Positions 46,170-55,394 of a stretch of 64,000 nt of DNA are shown here, one piece after another. The notes beneath the pieces are model-generated. The model ran no database searches. It was not told the DNA's origin and was given only the letters and a program-made list of their open reading frames with translations. This DNA is from Mesoterricola sediminis (GTDB taxonomy: Bacteria; Acidobacteriota; Holophagae; Holophagales; Holophagaceae), in assembly GCF_030295425.1 (NCBI RefSeq), contig NZ_AP027081.1:434001-498000 (forward strand). Direction: 5' to 3'. A program made the position numbers and the translations under genes. How positions within the stretch are numbered: position 1 is the stretch's first letter; every line of letters starts with the position of its first letter.

Positions 46170-49100
46170 ATGCGTCCTTTGCCCGGCATCACGCGCCTCC
46201 TTGTCCTCGGCCTGACGACGCTTCCGGTGGCCGGCCAGGCGTTCCAGTCCTCCTTCTCGGAGGTGCAGTACGACCGGGCGCGGACCCCGGTGACCCTGAA
46301 CGGTCCCGTCGAAGTGGACGGGCCCTCGGGCGCGGTGTCCATCGATTTCAAGCTGGGCCCCGGCATCGGCCGGGGAGCCCTCCACTTCACCCCCGCCCTC
46401 CGGGGTCGGTTCGCCGCCACCCTCTGGGGGGAGCAGATCACGGGCACCCCCCCCGACGCCTGGCCCAACCTCTGGTGTGACAGAGCCATGGCCTATCAGG
46501 CCGTGGTCGCCTGGTACAACTCCTGGTACAGCCAGTACACGGTGATGAGCGGCGGGGGCGCCTCCTTCAGTCCGGGAACCTTCGATCTCCTGCTGAACGA
46601 TTCCCACCGCCACAACCTGACGACGAATTTCACCCTGCCGGACGGCACCTCCAGTTCCATGATCGGGGATCCCCCAGCGGAGATGGTCGCGGACAGGGGC
46701 CGAGCCGTCCTCACGGCCTTCAATTATCCGTCCTCGACCCAGGTGTGCGGGCTCAATGCCCGGGGGGACGCCTATGATTTCAAGGTACCTTTCATCAAGG
46801 TGGGGGCGCGGGATGAATTGATCCTGGGCCTGGAGGACCCGGCCTTCCCCCTCATGAGCGAGGTGGACCAGAACAACGCGGATTGGGTGGCGGGCGATCC
46901 TTCCTTCTACCAGTACTTTCCCCGCAGGATCCTCGTCGTCACCGGCGAGGTGGCCGTGGAATACGTGTACGACTACCCCACGTACGCGAACGTATCCGTT
47001 CCCTTCCCACGGACGATCAACCACAGCTACGGGAAGGAGTACGCGCCCCTCCGGACCGGCCGCTATCAGGTCCGCCGGATCCTGGACCGGTTCGGGGAGG
47101 CCATCGAATTCAACCACAACCCGGCCGGCCAGAACAACGGGGTGGATTTCGATGCCACCTGGACCCGCAACGGAGAACCGATCGTCGCGGGGGAGCGGCT
47201 GGAGGTGCGCCTCCAGCCGGTGCCGACCGGCGCGCCGGTCTCCTTTCCGATCCTCCAGGATCCGCGGTTGAGCGCCTATCCCACCGAGCAGGGCACGGTC
47301 ACGTTCACCTACGTGGGCGACGGCTTCGGGGGTCAGTCCCGCTACATCCTGGAGGGCACCACCAACATCGGCGGGACCATCAACGGTGGCATCCAGCCGG
47401 ACCTGTTCCGGACGAACGTCCAGCCCCTTCGCCTGCGGCGGGAGGGCAGCGGCGTCGATGGCGACACCGGGGAGGACGTGACCTTCGGCTACCAGACCCG
47501 CGGCGCCCGCGAGGGCGAAGGGCTGCAGGTGGTGGAGGCGCAGACCCAGACCGCCGTCCCCGTCGCGGTGACCCAGCTGTACCAGGTCACCATGCCCGGG
47601 CGCACCGTGACCCTGACCTGGAAGGCCTATCCCTGGCGGAAGAACCTGTGCGGTTCCGATGTCTTCACCGGCTTCCTGCCCGCGCCGCCCTATGCCTACC
47701 CCCAGTATTTCTTCGGGGTGTCGGCCATCCAGGACAACAACCGGGTGACGACCCACACCCGGGTCGTGCCCACGCCCGACTTCAGCAGCGCCTCCAGTGG
47801 CGGCTGGGCGGACACCGCCTTCTACGACGCGATCACCCATCCGGACCAGTCCGTCACCCTGACCCTGTACACCGGGCCCATTCCCGGCACGACATCCGTG
47901 ACCCCGGGCACCAGCAGCGACCAGGATCTGGTCCAGACCCTCGCCTTCCTGAAGCACCAGGTCCGGGAGATCCGGCATTATGCGCCGGGCACCGACTGGC
48001 AGTCGGACCTGGGCGTCGAGGCCGCCTCCAGCAGCGCCTTCTCCATCGAGCGCCTCGACCGGTTCACCTTCTGCAGGGTGGGCAATCCCACGGGCGCCCT
48101 CACCGTCGCCAGCATCCCCGATCTGGCCCGCAAGCAGAGTCTGAACAAGGACACGGGCGTCCTCCGGCTGGAGGAGAAACGCGATTGGGACGGCGGGAAC
48201 CGTGGATGGAAAACCTTCGTGAACCGGGCCTACACCGCCCCGCTGTTCACCTTCGAGTGGGGCTACCCGGACCTGGCGCCGGCCGCGCCGCCCGCATCCT
48301 CCTTCGACCAGTCCACCACCAAGACCTACCAGTCCGACTGGCTGAACTGGTGGCCCGCCAGGTCAGCCACCGAATCGAAAACCGGGCAGCCGACCCGGAC
48401 CCTCGTCTGGGAGGCCAGCGGAAACCTCCTCAGCTCCACCTTGGACGCCGGCGGGGGCTCCGTGACCACCGCCTTTACCTACCTCAGCGGCACCAACCGC
48501 CTGGGTTCGGTCACCCTTTCAGGCGCCGCTCCTGTCGGCGTGGGCCTGGGTCAGTCCGGCGACGTGGGCATCGATCAGTATGAGTATGACGCGCGGGGCT
48601 TCCTGACGTCCATCAAGCCTAAAGGCGTGGCGTGGACGCTCCGGCAGACCCAGGATGCCTTCGGCCGCCCCCTGAGCCAGACCCAGGCGGACGGGGTGAC
48701 CCACGGCTACCAGTGGGACGCGGCTGGCCGTCTGAAGGCCATTCTCCCCGCCTCGTCTCTGGAGGCCCCCACCTCCATCACCTATGACGCCGACAACCTC
48801 GGGGCGACGGTCACCCGGGGTGCCCTGGGTCCCCAGAGCAAGGTCCGGTACAATGGATTCGGGGAACTGATCCTGGTCCAACGGGCCATGGGGACGGGCA
48901 CTTGGTCCCACCAGCGGCTCGACTACGATGTGCTCGGCCGAAAGGTCACGGAGACCGTTTGGCTTCCCGGCAGCGGGAGCGAAACGGAGAGCACGGCCAG
49001 CGTGGCCGCCACTCGGTACGGCTTCGATGCCCACGGGAGGCCCAGCAGCCTGCTCGACCCCAATGGCGTGGCCACCGGAACCACCTACGCCGGGCTCTCC

Positions 49101-50549
49101 CGGATGGTCACCGTCGCGGGTGGCACCGCGGCCGAAAAAACCACGGAATTCGTCTCGGACCCCCTGGGTCGGACGGTCCTCATCAAGAACCTGTCCCAGG
49201 GCGACGACCAGACCCGCATGACCTTTGACGACGGCGGCCGGATCCTGGAGGTCGTCCAGAGCGGTGGAGGCCGGAGCCAGTCGCGGCAGTGGGCGTACGG
49301 CCCCCTCTACTGGCTGACGGCGCTGACCCAGCCGGAAAGCGGGACCACCCTGTACAGCCAGTTCACCGTCCAGGGGAAACCGGGGGCCACCACGTACGGG
49401 GTCCAAGGCCTGGAGGTGACCCGCGTCTACGATGCCCTCGGGCGCGTGGTCTCGGTGTCCTCGGCCGGCGTGGCTGGCGGACCTTCCAGTGTCCAGCAAT
49501 CCTTCGCCTATGACCGCGACCCGGTCACAAGTGCAATCGTGCCCGGCAAGCTCCTGCGGGCCCAGGATGGGGCCATTTCCCAGGCCTACACCTACAATGC
49601 CGCGACGGGGTGGCTGGAGACCCTCGCCACGACCATCGAGGGGACCACCTACACCCAGGCCTTTGCCACGAACCCCTACGGCAACCGGATCGGCACGACT
49701 TTCCAGGGTCTGGAAGGCGAGGCTCCCCGGACCCTCGCGACCGCCTTCAACGATGCGCTCGGGCTGCCCATGGAGGTCCTGCACCGGATCGGGGAGGGGG
49801 CCTCGAAGCGGCTGGGATTCGTGAATTCCGTCGACCCCGTGACCGGGAATCCCCTCTCCCTGGTCTATGGCAGCCAGGGGGCCTCCTCCTTCTTCACCTG
49901 CCGGCCCGACCAGGTTGGGCTGACCTCCATCAGCCATTACGTGGGAGGAAATGCCTCCCCGTACCGCCAGTGGACGTACACCTACGACCTGGCGGGCCGG
50001 CTCACGGGGGATGGGGAGAATACCTATGGGTACGACGCCCTGGACCGCCTGGTCTCCGCGACGGTCCCCGTGCCGCACGGCGTGACCCTCACGCAGACCT
50101 TTGCCTACGATGCCTTCGGTAACATGACCAAGAGCCAGACCGATAGCTCCTCGGCGGCCGCCATGCCCTGGATCAACAATTTCCTGTTCACGGGGGCGGA
50201 ACTCGACCATCTGGCGAATACCAACCAGTTGCCCGGCGGAGCCATTGGTGTGCCGACGGGCGCCACCTATGATGCCTACGGGAACCTGATCCAGATCTAC
50301 GCCAAGGCCGGTTCCTCCGGATACCCCTCCCTGAACCTCGCGTACGATGCCCTGGGCCGGGTGGTCCGCATGGTCTACCAGGAGACGGCCGCGAGCGTGC
50401 CCCAGGTAGAGGAGTACGCCTATGGAGCCGATGGCCTGCGGGCCTGGATCCGGACCCTGACGGGCGGGGTCCTTTCGACGATCAAGCACAAGGTCTATAA
50501 CGATAAGCGTCAGCTCGTTTCGGAGTACGAAGCGCAATACGCCCCCTGA
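46170..50549 (+). CDS. Secreted YD-repeat (Rhs-family) shell protein lacking the Rhs core
   Basis: 1459 aa. Signal peptide MRPLPGITRLLVLGLTTLPVAGQA. Residues about 25-700 are a large beta-rich N-terminal region; from about 740 to the end run many YD-type repeats, for example YEYDARGFLTSIKPKG, YQWDAAGRLKAILP, VYDALGRVVSVSS, TYDLAGRLTGDGENTYGYDA and AYDAFGNMTKS. It stops at VYNDKRQLVSEYEAQYAP, exactly where ordinary Rhs proteins continue into the DHLGSPR core and toxin. The core is instead on the next gene. YD repeats build a hollow shell that encloses the toxin in TcB/TcC and Rhs proteins. This is the only complete YD gene in the window; its last 128 codons are duplicated at 63152-63538. Confidence 0.9.
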   Translation: MRPLPGITRLLVLGLTTLPVAGQAFQSSFSEVQYDRARTPVTLNGPVEVDGPSGAVSIDFKLGPGIGRGALHFTPALRGRFAATLWGEQITGTPPDAWPNLWCDRAMAYQAVVAWYNSWYSQYTVMSGGGASFSPGTFDLLLNDSHRHNLTTNFTLPDGTSSSMIGDPPAEMVADRGRAVLTAFNYPSSTQVCGLNARGDAYDFKVPFIKVGARDELILGLEDPAFPLMSEVDQNNADWVAGDPSFYQYFPRRILVVTGEVAVEYVYDYPTYANVSVPFPRTINHSYGKEYAPLRTGRYQVRRILDRFGEAIEFNHNPAGQNNGVDFDATWTRNGEPIVAGERLEVRLQPVPTGAPVSFPILQDPRLSAYPTEQGTVTFTYVGDGFGGQSRYILEGTTNIGGTINGGIQPDLFRTNVQPLRLRREGSGVDGDTGEDVTFGYQTRGAREGEGLQVVEAQTQTAVPVAVTQLYQVTMPGRTVTLTWKAYPWRKNLCGSDVFTGFLPAPPYAYPQYFFGVSAIQDNNRVTTHTRVVPTPDFSSASSGGWADTAFYDAITHPDQSVTLTLYTGPIPGTTSVTPGTSSDQDLVQTLAFLKHQVREIRHYAPGTDWQSDLGVEAASSSAFSIERLDRFTFCRVGNPTGALTVASIPDLARKQSLNKDTGVLRLEEKRDWDGGNRGWKTFVNRAYTAPLFTFEWGYPDLAPAAPPASSFDQSTTKTYQSDWLNWWPARSATESKTGQPTRTLVWEASGNLLSSTLDAGGGSVTTAFTYLSGTNRLGSVTLSGAAPVGVGLGQSGDVGIDQYEYDARGFLTSIKPKGVAWTLRQTQDAFGRPLSQTQADGVTHGYQWDAAGRLKAILPASSLEAPTSITYDADNLGATVTRGALGPQSKVRYNGFGELILVQRAMGTGTWSHQRLDYDVLGRKVTETVWLPGSGSETESTASVAATRYGFDAHGRPSSLLDPNGVATGTTYAGLSRMVTVAGGTAAEKTTEFVSDPLGRTVLIKNLSQGDDQTRMTFDDGGRILEVVQSGGGRSQSRQWAYGPLYWLTALTQPESGTTLYSQFTVQGKPGATTYGVQGLEVTRVYDALGRVVSVSSAGVAGGPSSVQQSFAYDRDPVTSAIVPGKLLRAQDGAISQAYTYNAATGWLETLATTIEGTTYTQAFATNPYGNRIGTTFQGLEGEAPRTLATAFNDALGLPMEVLHRIGEGASKRLGFVNSVDPVTGNPLSLVYGSQGASSFFTCRPDQVGLTSISHYVGGNASPYRQWTYTYDLAGRLTGDGENTYGYDALDRLVSATVPVPHGVTLTQTFAYDAFGNMTKSQTDSSSAAAMPWINNFLFTGAELDHLANTNQLPGGAIGVPTGATYDAYGNLIQIYAKAGSSGYPSLNLAYDALGRVVRMVYQETAASVPQVEEYAYGADGLRAWIRTLTGGVLSTIKHKVYNDKRQLVSEYEAQYAP

Positions 50550-51950
50550 TCTACCGTCCGGTGTCTGGCAGGCCATCCCTCCGAAACTCAAGCGAGCAGC
50601 CATGTTGAACCTCTTCCTTCGCGCCGCAGCCCTCCTCCTCGCCGTCACCCTCGTCCCGGCCCAGGCCCAGACCGGGTCGACGGCTGTCACCCCACCCAAG
50701 AAAGCCCTGGCCGCGGGGGCGGGGGGAACCGAGCCCTCCAACGCGCGGATCCTGCTGCCGGCCACGTCCCCCTTCCTGGCCACCGCAGGGGTGCCGGTCG
50801 AGTTCAGTGGCGACCTGAACGGTGGGCGATCCCCGAAGTGGACGTTGAACGGCGTCCAGATCGCCACGGGTCTGGGTCCCTTCACCTACACCTTCAGCGC
50901 CGCCGGGACGTACACCGTCAACTTCGTGGTCCTTCCGGACAGCGTCTACGCCGGCAGCACCGCATCCGTGGTCGTGCAGGTGATGGCCGCCCAGACCAGG
51001 CCGGCCATCTCCGCCTTCACCGCCTCGCCGGCCAGCGTGCCCTTTGGTGGCACCAGCACCCTGGCCTGGTCCACGAGCGGAGGGACGAGTTACACCCTGA
51101 GCCCGGGCGGAGGGGTCTCGACCCCCTCCGGGTCCCTTGGGGTGCAGCCCACGGCCACCACCACGTACACCCTCTCGGTCACCAACGGGGTGGGCACCAC
51201 CCAGGCCACTGCGACCGTCGTGGTCTCCCCCGTGACGGTGACCATCTCGCCCAAGCCCGCCGGGACCTCCGTGGCCGCCGGCAGCGTGAACACCTTCTAT
51301 GCGACCCTGGCGGGGGTGGGAGGCAGTGCCTCGCAGCAGATCGCCTGGACCGCCTCCGGGGGATCGCCCACCTCGTTCACCGGGCCCGCCTTCACGTGGA
51401 CCGCGCCCGCGACCGGAACCCCGGTGACCATCACCGCCGCCAGCGTCGCGAACCCCGCGGCGTCCGACAGCTTCACCCTGAACGCAGTACCCCCGGCCAC
51501 CGTCGCGCTGACCACGCTCCGGGCGGCGATCAATCAGGGCGAGAGCACCGTGCTGAACTGGTCCGTCTCCGGTGCGTCCGCCCAGACCCTGAACGGGGAG
51601 CCCGTTGAAGCCAACGGGAGCAGATCGGTCAGCCCCACGACCACGACCACCTATGTCCTGGCCGCCACCAACGCGATGCAGGTCCAGACCGTCCAGACCC
51701 TGACCGTGAAGGTGATGGGGATCCTGGGCTGGAAGCGCGACATCGTCTACCTCGGGACGCGCGAAGTGGGTGTCGTCGAAAACAATGGCACCCTGCACAC
51801 CACCCTCGTGGACAGCCTCGGAAGCCCCCGCTTCGAGGTCAACGAGGCCGGCACCGTGGAAGGCGAGCAGAAGTACCTGCCCTTCGGCATGCTCGCCTGG
51901 CCAGGGGAGAAACTGGAAACCGGCAAGGGGTTCACGGGGCACGAGCAGAC
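50149..51950 (+). repeat. 1.8-kb inverted repeat, arm A
   Basis: These 1802 bases match 61751-63552 in opposite orientation with no indels that I can find (position pairs sum to 113701 throughout) and only a few substitutions near the left end. The arm holds the last 0.4 kb of the YD-repeat gene, the 52-bp intergenic gap, and the first 1.35 kb of the core/tip gene. Similarity continues at lower identity into the Rhs core beyond 51950. At the left, 13 more bases match after a 2-nt insertion. Confidence 0.9.
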
Positions 51951-52689
51951 CGATCCGTCGGGGCTCATCTACATGCAGGCTAGGTTCTACCTGCCCATGT
52001 ATGGACGCTTCGCCAGCCCCGAACCGGCTAGAGATCAGCACTTCGAAGAGACGCAGTCCTGGAACATCTACAGCTACGTGCGGAACAATCCCATTACGCA
52101 TACAGACCCAACCGGGATGTTTGATGATGGCGTTGCCGAAGCACTGGCAACTGCCCACGAAAGGATTGGAGAACGGTTCGGTCCTGAAGCATCGAGGCAA
52201 TTCAACAATGGTGCAGGGACCGCATACGCTGCCGGTGCTGCAGCGACGGTTGCACCTTATGCGGCAGCAGAAGCTGGTGCAGGCACAGCCCTAGCGGCAG
52301 GTGGTAGATGGCTCGCTGGTCGTGGGAGAGCTATTGGTGCTGGATTAACATTCGCGGGGAACTACTTAATAGAAAAGTCCGGGCATGTTAAGGATGCCGT
52401 CCTTCGGGGGGCGGGGGCGGCCAAGGACGGCCTCTCTAATCTCCTATCTCGTGGCAGTGGGGCAAGCTTTGACTGGAACCGAGCCGGCCATATTTTTAGA
52501 GATGCAGAAGGGCATGTGAACCCTACAACCAAGGCTGGGCAGGAAGCAGCAGCCGCAATGTTCCAAGGTGTTACCCAGAACAGCAGGAACTTGGTTGATT
52601 CTGCTCAAGCCGTTCAAAGAGGACTGATGACTGCTGACGCGGCAAAGAATGGAGTTCAGGCATTCGTGCAGAATACGCAACAGGGTTAG
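50602..52689 (+). CDS. Secreted Rhs core/tip protein with Ig-like repeats; toxin tip 1
   Basis: 695 aa. Signal peptide MLNLFLRAAALLLAVTLVPAQA. Residues about 50-365 are a PKD-like and two to three Ig-like domains (SAAGTYTVNFVVLPDS, SGGTSYTLSPGGGVST, TTTYVLAATNAMQ). The Rhs core starts near 370: WKRDIVYLGTREVGVVENNG, LVDSLGSPRFEVNEAG (about 404), TDPSGLIYMQARFYLPMYG and SWNIYSYVRNNP (about 485), ending at the self-cleavage-type DPTGM. The tip (about 500-695) has an Ala/Gly-rich helical stretch and a C-terminal FDWNRAGHIFRDAEGHVNPT motif, typical of small polymorphic toxin domains; I infer an RNase-like activity but cannot name it. An immunity gene follows after 65 bp. Codon use turns AT-rich after the core. 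Confidence 0.87.
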   Translation: MLNLFLRAAALLLAVTLVPAQAQTGSTAVTPPKKALAAGAGGTEPSNARILLPATSPFLATAGVPVEFSGDLNGGRSPKWTLNGVQIATGLGPFTYTFSAAGTYTVNFVVLPDSVYAGSTASVVVQVMAAQTRPAISAFTASPASVPFGGTSTLAWSTSGGTSYTLSPGGGVSTPSGSLGVQPTATTTYTLSVTNGVGTTQATATVVVSPVTVTISPKPAGTSVAAGSVNTFYATLAGVGGSASQQIAWTASGGSPTSFTGPAFTWTAPATGTPVTITAASVANPAASDSFTLNAVPPATVALTTLRAAINQGESTVLNWSVSGASAQTLNGEPVEANGSRSVSPTTTTTYVLAATNAMQVQTVQTLTVKVMGILGWKRDIVYLGTREVGVVENNGTLHTTLVDSLGSPRFEVNEAGTVEGEQKYLPFGMLAWPGEKLETGKGFTGHEQTDPSGLIYMQARFYLPMYGRFASPEPARDQHFEETQSWNIYSYVRNNPITHTDPTGMFDDGVAEALATAHERIGERFGPEASRQFNNGAGTAYAAGAAATVAPYAAAEAGAGTALAAGGRWLAGRGRAIGAGLTFAGNYLIEKSGHVKDAVLRGAGAAKDGLSNLLSRGSGASFDWNRAGHIFRDAEGHVNPTTKAGQEAAAAMFQGVTQNSRNLVDSAQAVQRGLMTADAAKNGVQAFVQNTQQG
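51941..51989 (+). repeat. 49-bp exact direct repeat in Rhs core (copy 1)
   Basis: This stretch, coding HEQTDPSGLIYMQARF, is identical over 49 bases to 55423-55471 in the displaced amidase cassette. It offers a homology track for replacing the active tip with the amidase tip. Confidence 0.9.
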
Positions 52690-52754
52690 GTTTGGGTTCT
52701 AACGAGGGCAGATAAGATTATTAATGCCGGCGTTAATGCGATTAAGGAAAAAAG

Positions 52755-53243
52755 ATGAATCTAAATCAAATCCACAAGATTGAGCTCGATGGTCAGATTG
52801 AATCTGCAGCAAAGCATTATGAGGAGTGGCTTGAGGAATATCCAGATGACCACCATTCTGTAGTTGACCTTGCTGTGCTTTATTGGTGTGTGACAGATTA
52901 TGGTTTACATTCCGGACTCAAGCTGCCAATGGATTTTGTTAAATTGGCAAGCAGTCGTTCGAGAGTACTGTTAGACGACTGCATATCCAAAACGGGCGAT
53001 CCTGAAGCCACGTTTTGGAGGATGTATTTCGATTACATGGATTGGGGGCGTGAAATAGACGAGGATGTTAAACAACTGCTGAAGAATTCACCGAATTGCC
53101 TTACTCCGTTAGTGTTTTTGGTTTTAAATAAAGTCGAGCCAATTGGATCAGAGAAGGTGTCGAAGCTTCGCGCATCGCTAATTGGCAGTGGCCCAACAAA
53201 AGTTAAATACATCACATCTGTCTTGGATTCATGTAGTTGGTGA
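52755..53243 (+). CDS. Probable immunity protein for tip 1 (C terminus possibly truncated)
   Basis: 162 aa, AT-rich, with AAGGA about 7 nt before the ATG. The N-terminal half has TPR-like helices (AAKHYEEWLEEYPDDHHSVV, DLAVLYWCVTDYGLHSG). No signal peptide, so it is cytoplasmic, which fits a toxin with a nucleic-acid or cytosolic target. Its last codons and stop (SW-TGA) come from the edge of the recombinase fragment that begins at 53237, so the native C terminus may have been lost. Function is inferred from position directly behind the toxin tip. Confidence 0.65.
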   Translation: MNLNQIHKIELDGQIESAAKHYEEWLEEYPDDHHSVVDLAVLYWCVTDYGLHSGLKLPMDFVKLASSRSRVLLDDCISKTGDPEATFWRMYFDYMDWGREIDEDVKQLLKNSPNCLTPLVFLVLNKVEPIGSEKVSKLRASLIGSGPTKVKYITSVLDSCSW

Positions 53244-53983
53244 AGGAGGGGCACCTCCTCTACAGCCCGGCCATGGACTTGGAGCTGCCCCGGATGGAGC
53301 ACCGGCTGCCCAAGGCCGTACTGACCCAGAAGGAGGCCGAGGCGGTGCTGGCCGTGCCCGACGTGGGCTCAACCCTGGGCCTGCGGGACCGGGCCATCCT
53401 GGAGACCCTGTACAGCACGGGGATGCGGCGGCTGGAGCTGATCGGGCTGCGGATCCACGACGTGGACTTCGACCGCGGGACGGTGATGATCCGCCAGGGC
53501 AAGGGGAGGAAGGACCGGATGGTGCCCGTGGGGGACCGGGCGCTGGCCTGGATCGCGGCCTGGCGGGACCGGGGCAGGCCGGACCTGGTGACAGGGCGGG
53601 ACCACGGAGGGCTGTTCCTTACGGAGCTGGGGGAGGAACTTCGGCCCACGCACCTGACCCGGCTGGCGCGGGACTATGTCGACAAGGCCAACCTGGGCAA
53701 GCGCGGCAGCTGCCACATCTGGCGGCACACCATGGCGACACTTATGCTGGAGAACGGGGCGGACATCCGGTTCATCCAGGGGATGCTGAGCCACGCCTGT
53801 CTGACGACGACCCAGATCTACACCCAGGTGAGCATCCGCCAGTTGAAGGCCATCCACGCGGCCACCCACCCCGGGAAGCTGCCGGAGTCGGTGAAGCGGA
53901 GGCAGGAGGAGGACCCGGAGCCCACCGCCGAGGACCTGTTGGCGCAGTTGGAGCTCGAGGCTGAGGAGAGTCCGGAGGACTGA
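53237..53983 (+). pseudogene. 5'-truncated tyrosine recombinase (XerC/D-like integrase)
   Basis: 248 codons of the catalytic domain only. All catalytic positions are seen: Arg in TGMRRLELIGLR, Lys in GKGRKDRMVPV, HxxR in HIWRHTMATLML, His in LSHACLTTTQ and Tyr in IYTQVSI. The frame opens at KEGHLLYSPAMDLELPR, which in full-length relatives is the end of the N-terminal DNA-clamp domain; that domain (about 90-100 residues) is absent. The sequence before it is the immunity gene, with a sharp change from AT-rich to GC-rich at about 53235. Probably a remnant joined here by rearrangement; low-level activity cannot be excluded. Confidence 0.8.
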
Positions 53984-54003
53984 ACGGGGGCGGGACAACC
54001 AGG

Positions 54004-54029
54004 GAGGCCGGGCGGAATGGGCCGGCCTC
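54004..54029 (+). terminator. Intrinsic terminator of the recombinase remnant
   Basis: GAGGCCGG / CCGGCCTC form a perfect 8-bp stem around a 10-nt loop, 21 bp after the recombinase stop. A pyrimidine/T-rich tract (CTTCCTTCTTT) begins further downstream. It probably travelled with the recombinase fragment. The bases 54060-54185 hold no gene. Confidence 0.6.
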
Positions 54030-54224
54030 TCTGCTTGTGCTTCCTTCTTTAGCCGCCCAAGGACGCTGAAGTGCGCTGGAAAGTCGGGTCAGGGGGTCTC
54101 CCGGGCTACAATGGTCCCACGATCTTTGAAAATCCTTGTCCCATAAGGAATTCTCTCCCGCTGGCGACCACCGAGGCATCAGAGCGCTGATGCCGAGCAG
54201 ACTGACCCCTCAGGCCTCATCTAC

Positions 54225-54908
54225 ATGCAGGCTCGGTTCTATCTGCCCATGTGGGGAAGATTCGCGTCACCAGACCCAGCGAGGGACCAACACTTTGAGC
54301 AGACCCAATCCTGGAACATCTACAGTTACGTCCAAAACAACCCCGTCTCCTTCCTTGATCCGGATGGACAAAAACTTGTTCTATCGGGTAATGCCACTGC
54401 GGAACTTGATCGGGCAATGGCATATCTAGCTAAAAGCCAAGCTGGGCGGGAAATTGTTAATTACATTAACACGATTAAAAACTCCGATACCATTAACCTT
54501 GATTTGAAGGTCGATACGCGGGTTTATTATACAAATAGCGCAGGTGACGAAATTCAATGGAATCCGCAAATAGGCACTGCGGTGATTGATAACCCGAATG
54601 ACAGGACGTCAGAAACCGGAGAGGTGCAATCCCCCGCCCTCGCCCTTGCGCATGAGATCATTCACAAAATGGAAAAGGACCGAGTAGGCGAGAAAGGAAT
54701 AGATCGAAGCGCGGCCCCTCCTTACGACAACAAGGAGGAAAGACGGGCTGTTGAGAAAGAAAATAAAATTGCCAAACAGCTGGGGGAGCCATCAAGAAAG
54801 AATTCGACTGGAAATGATGTAAAAGTAAAGGATAGTACAAGCAGGAATCCTGTCGAACCCACAGTCCAAAAGAGGTTAGAGGAAGCCAGGCGAAAGGGGC
54901 AAAGATGA
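54225..54908 (+). CDS. Displaced Rhs tip cassette: putative HExxH zinc-protease toxin
   Basis: 227 codons from ATG 54225, but homology to the Rhs core starts earlier, at about 54191 (EQTDPSGLIYMQARFYLPM). After SWNIYSYVQNNP and the cleavage-type DPDGQ, the tip (about 46-227) is AT-rich and contains LALAHEIIHKMEKDR, a zincin HExxH motif in the setting typical of M91-type effector proteases found on polymorphic toxins. No ribosome site, signal peptide or shell precedes it, so it is most likely a silent cassette that becomes a toxin only when recombined behind a complete core. A secreted-type immunity gene overlaps its stop by 4 bp. Confidence 0.78.
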   Translation: MQARFYLPMWGRFASPDPARDQHFEQTQSWNIYSYVQNNPVSFLDPDGQKLVLSGNATAELDRAMAYLAKSQAGREIVNYINTIKNSDTINLDLKVDTRVYYTNSAGDEIQWNPQIGTAVIDNPNDRTSETGEVQSPALALAHEIIHKMEKDRVGEKGIDRSAAPPYDNKEERRAVEKENKIAKQLGEPSRKNSTGNDVKVKDSTSRNPVEPTVQKRLEEARRKGQR

Positions 54909-55390
54909 GATTTCCGCGCTGCTTATTTTTTTTGTGTTGCAGCATCTATTCTTTTGCTGGAACCGATGGAATATGTATCAGAGGGCTAAATCCTCTGGTT
55001 AACACACAGGTGAGTCTTTCTCAAGACATTGCTGTCGGATCAGGCAGAGAGGAGTGTTTGTCGGCTCGCAAGGACGCTGAATTGTTATGTGGCTTGCTTT
55101 TTATGACAGTGGCAAAATCTCAAAAGGCCAATACCAGGCTTCCAAAAAATTACAGACTAAAGGTGGAAATTCAAATTGATGAAGTAGCGTTTGCTTTTTG
55201 GATTCACGCCGGTGCAACTAGTGTCGAATACCGCGATAAGCAATATGCCATAGATCGGAATTCACAATCTATGATCCTTGATGTCTTTCGGGGCATGTTT
55301 CCCGACTTGTTTATCGGAAACCAATTTCGCCCTCGAATAAAAGAGGAAAGAGGAAATGTCAATCAGCGTGGCAATCTCGTATTGCCGTAG
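54905..55390 (+). CDS. Probable periplasmic immunity protein for the protease tip
   Basis: 161 aa, AT-rich, ATGA overlap with the protease cassette. N terminus MRFPRCLFFLCCSIYSFAG looks like a signal peptide, so the protein is likely exported. The remainder (LPKNYRLKVEIQIDEVAFAF, MILDVFRGMFPDLFIGNQF) is not recognised. Export of the immunity protein suggests that the protease acts in the cell envelope. Assigned by position. Confidence 0.62.
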   Translation: MRFPRCLFFLCCSIYSFAGTDGICIRGLNPLVNTQVSLSQDIAVGSGREECLSARKDAELLCGLLFMTVAKSQKANTRLPKNYRLKVEIQIDEVAFAFWIHAGATSVEYRDKQYAIDRNSQSMILDVFRGMFPDLFIGNQFRPRIKEERGNVNQRGNLVLP

Positions 55391-55394
55391 CTAA

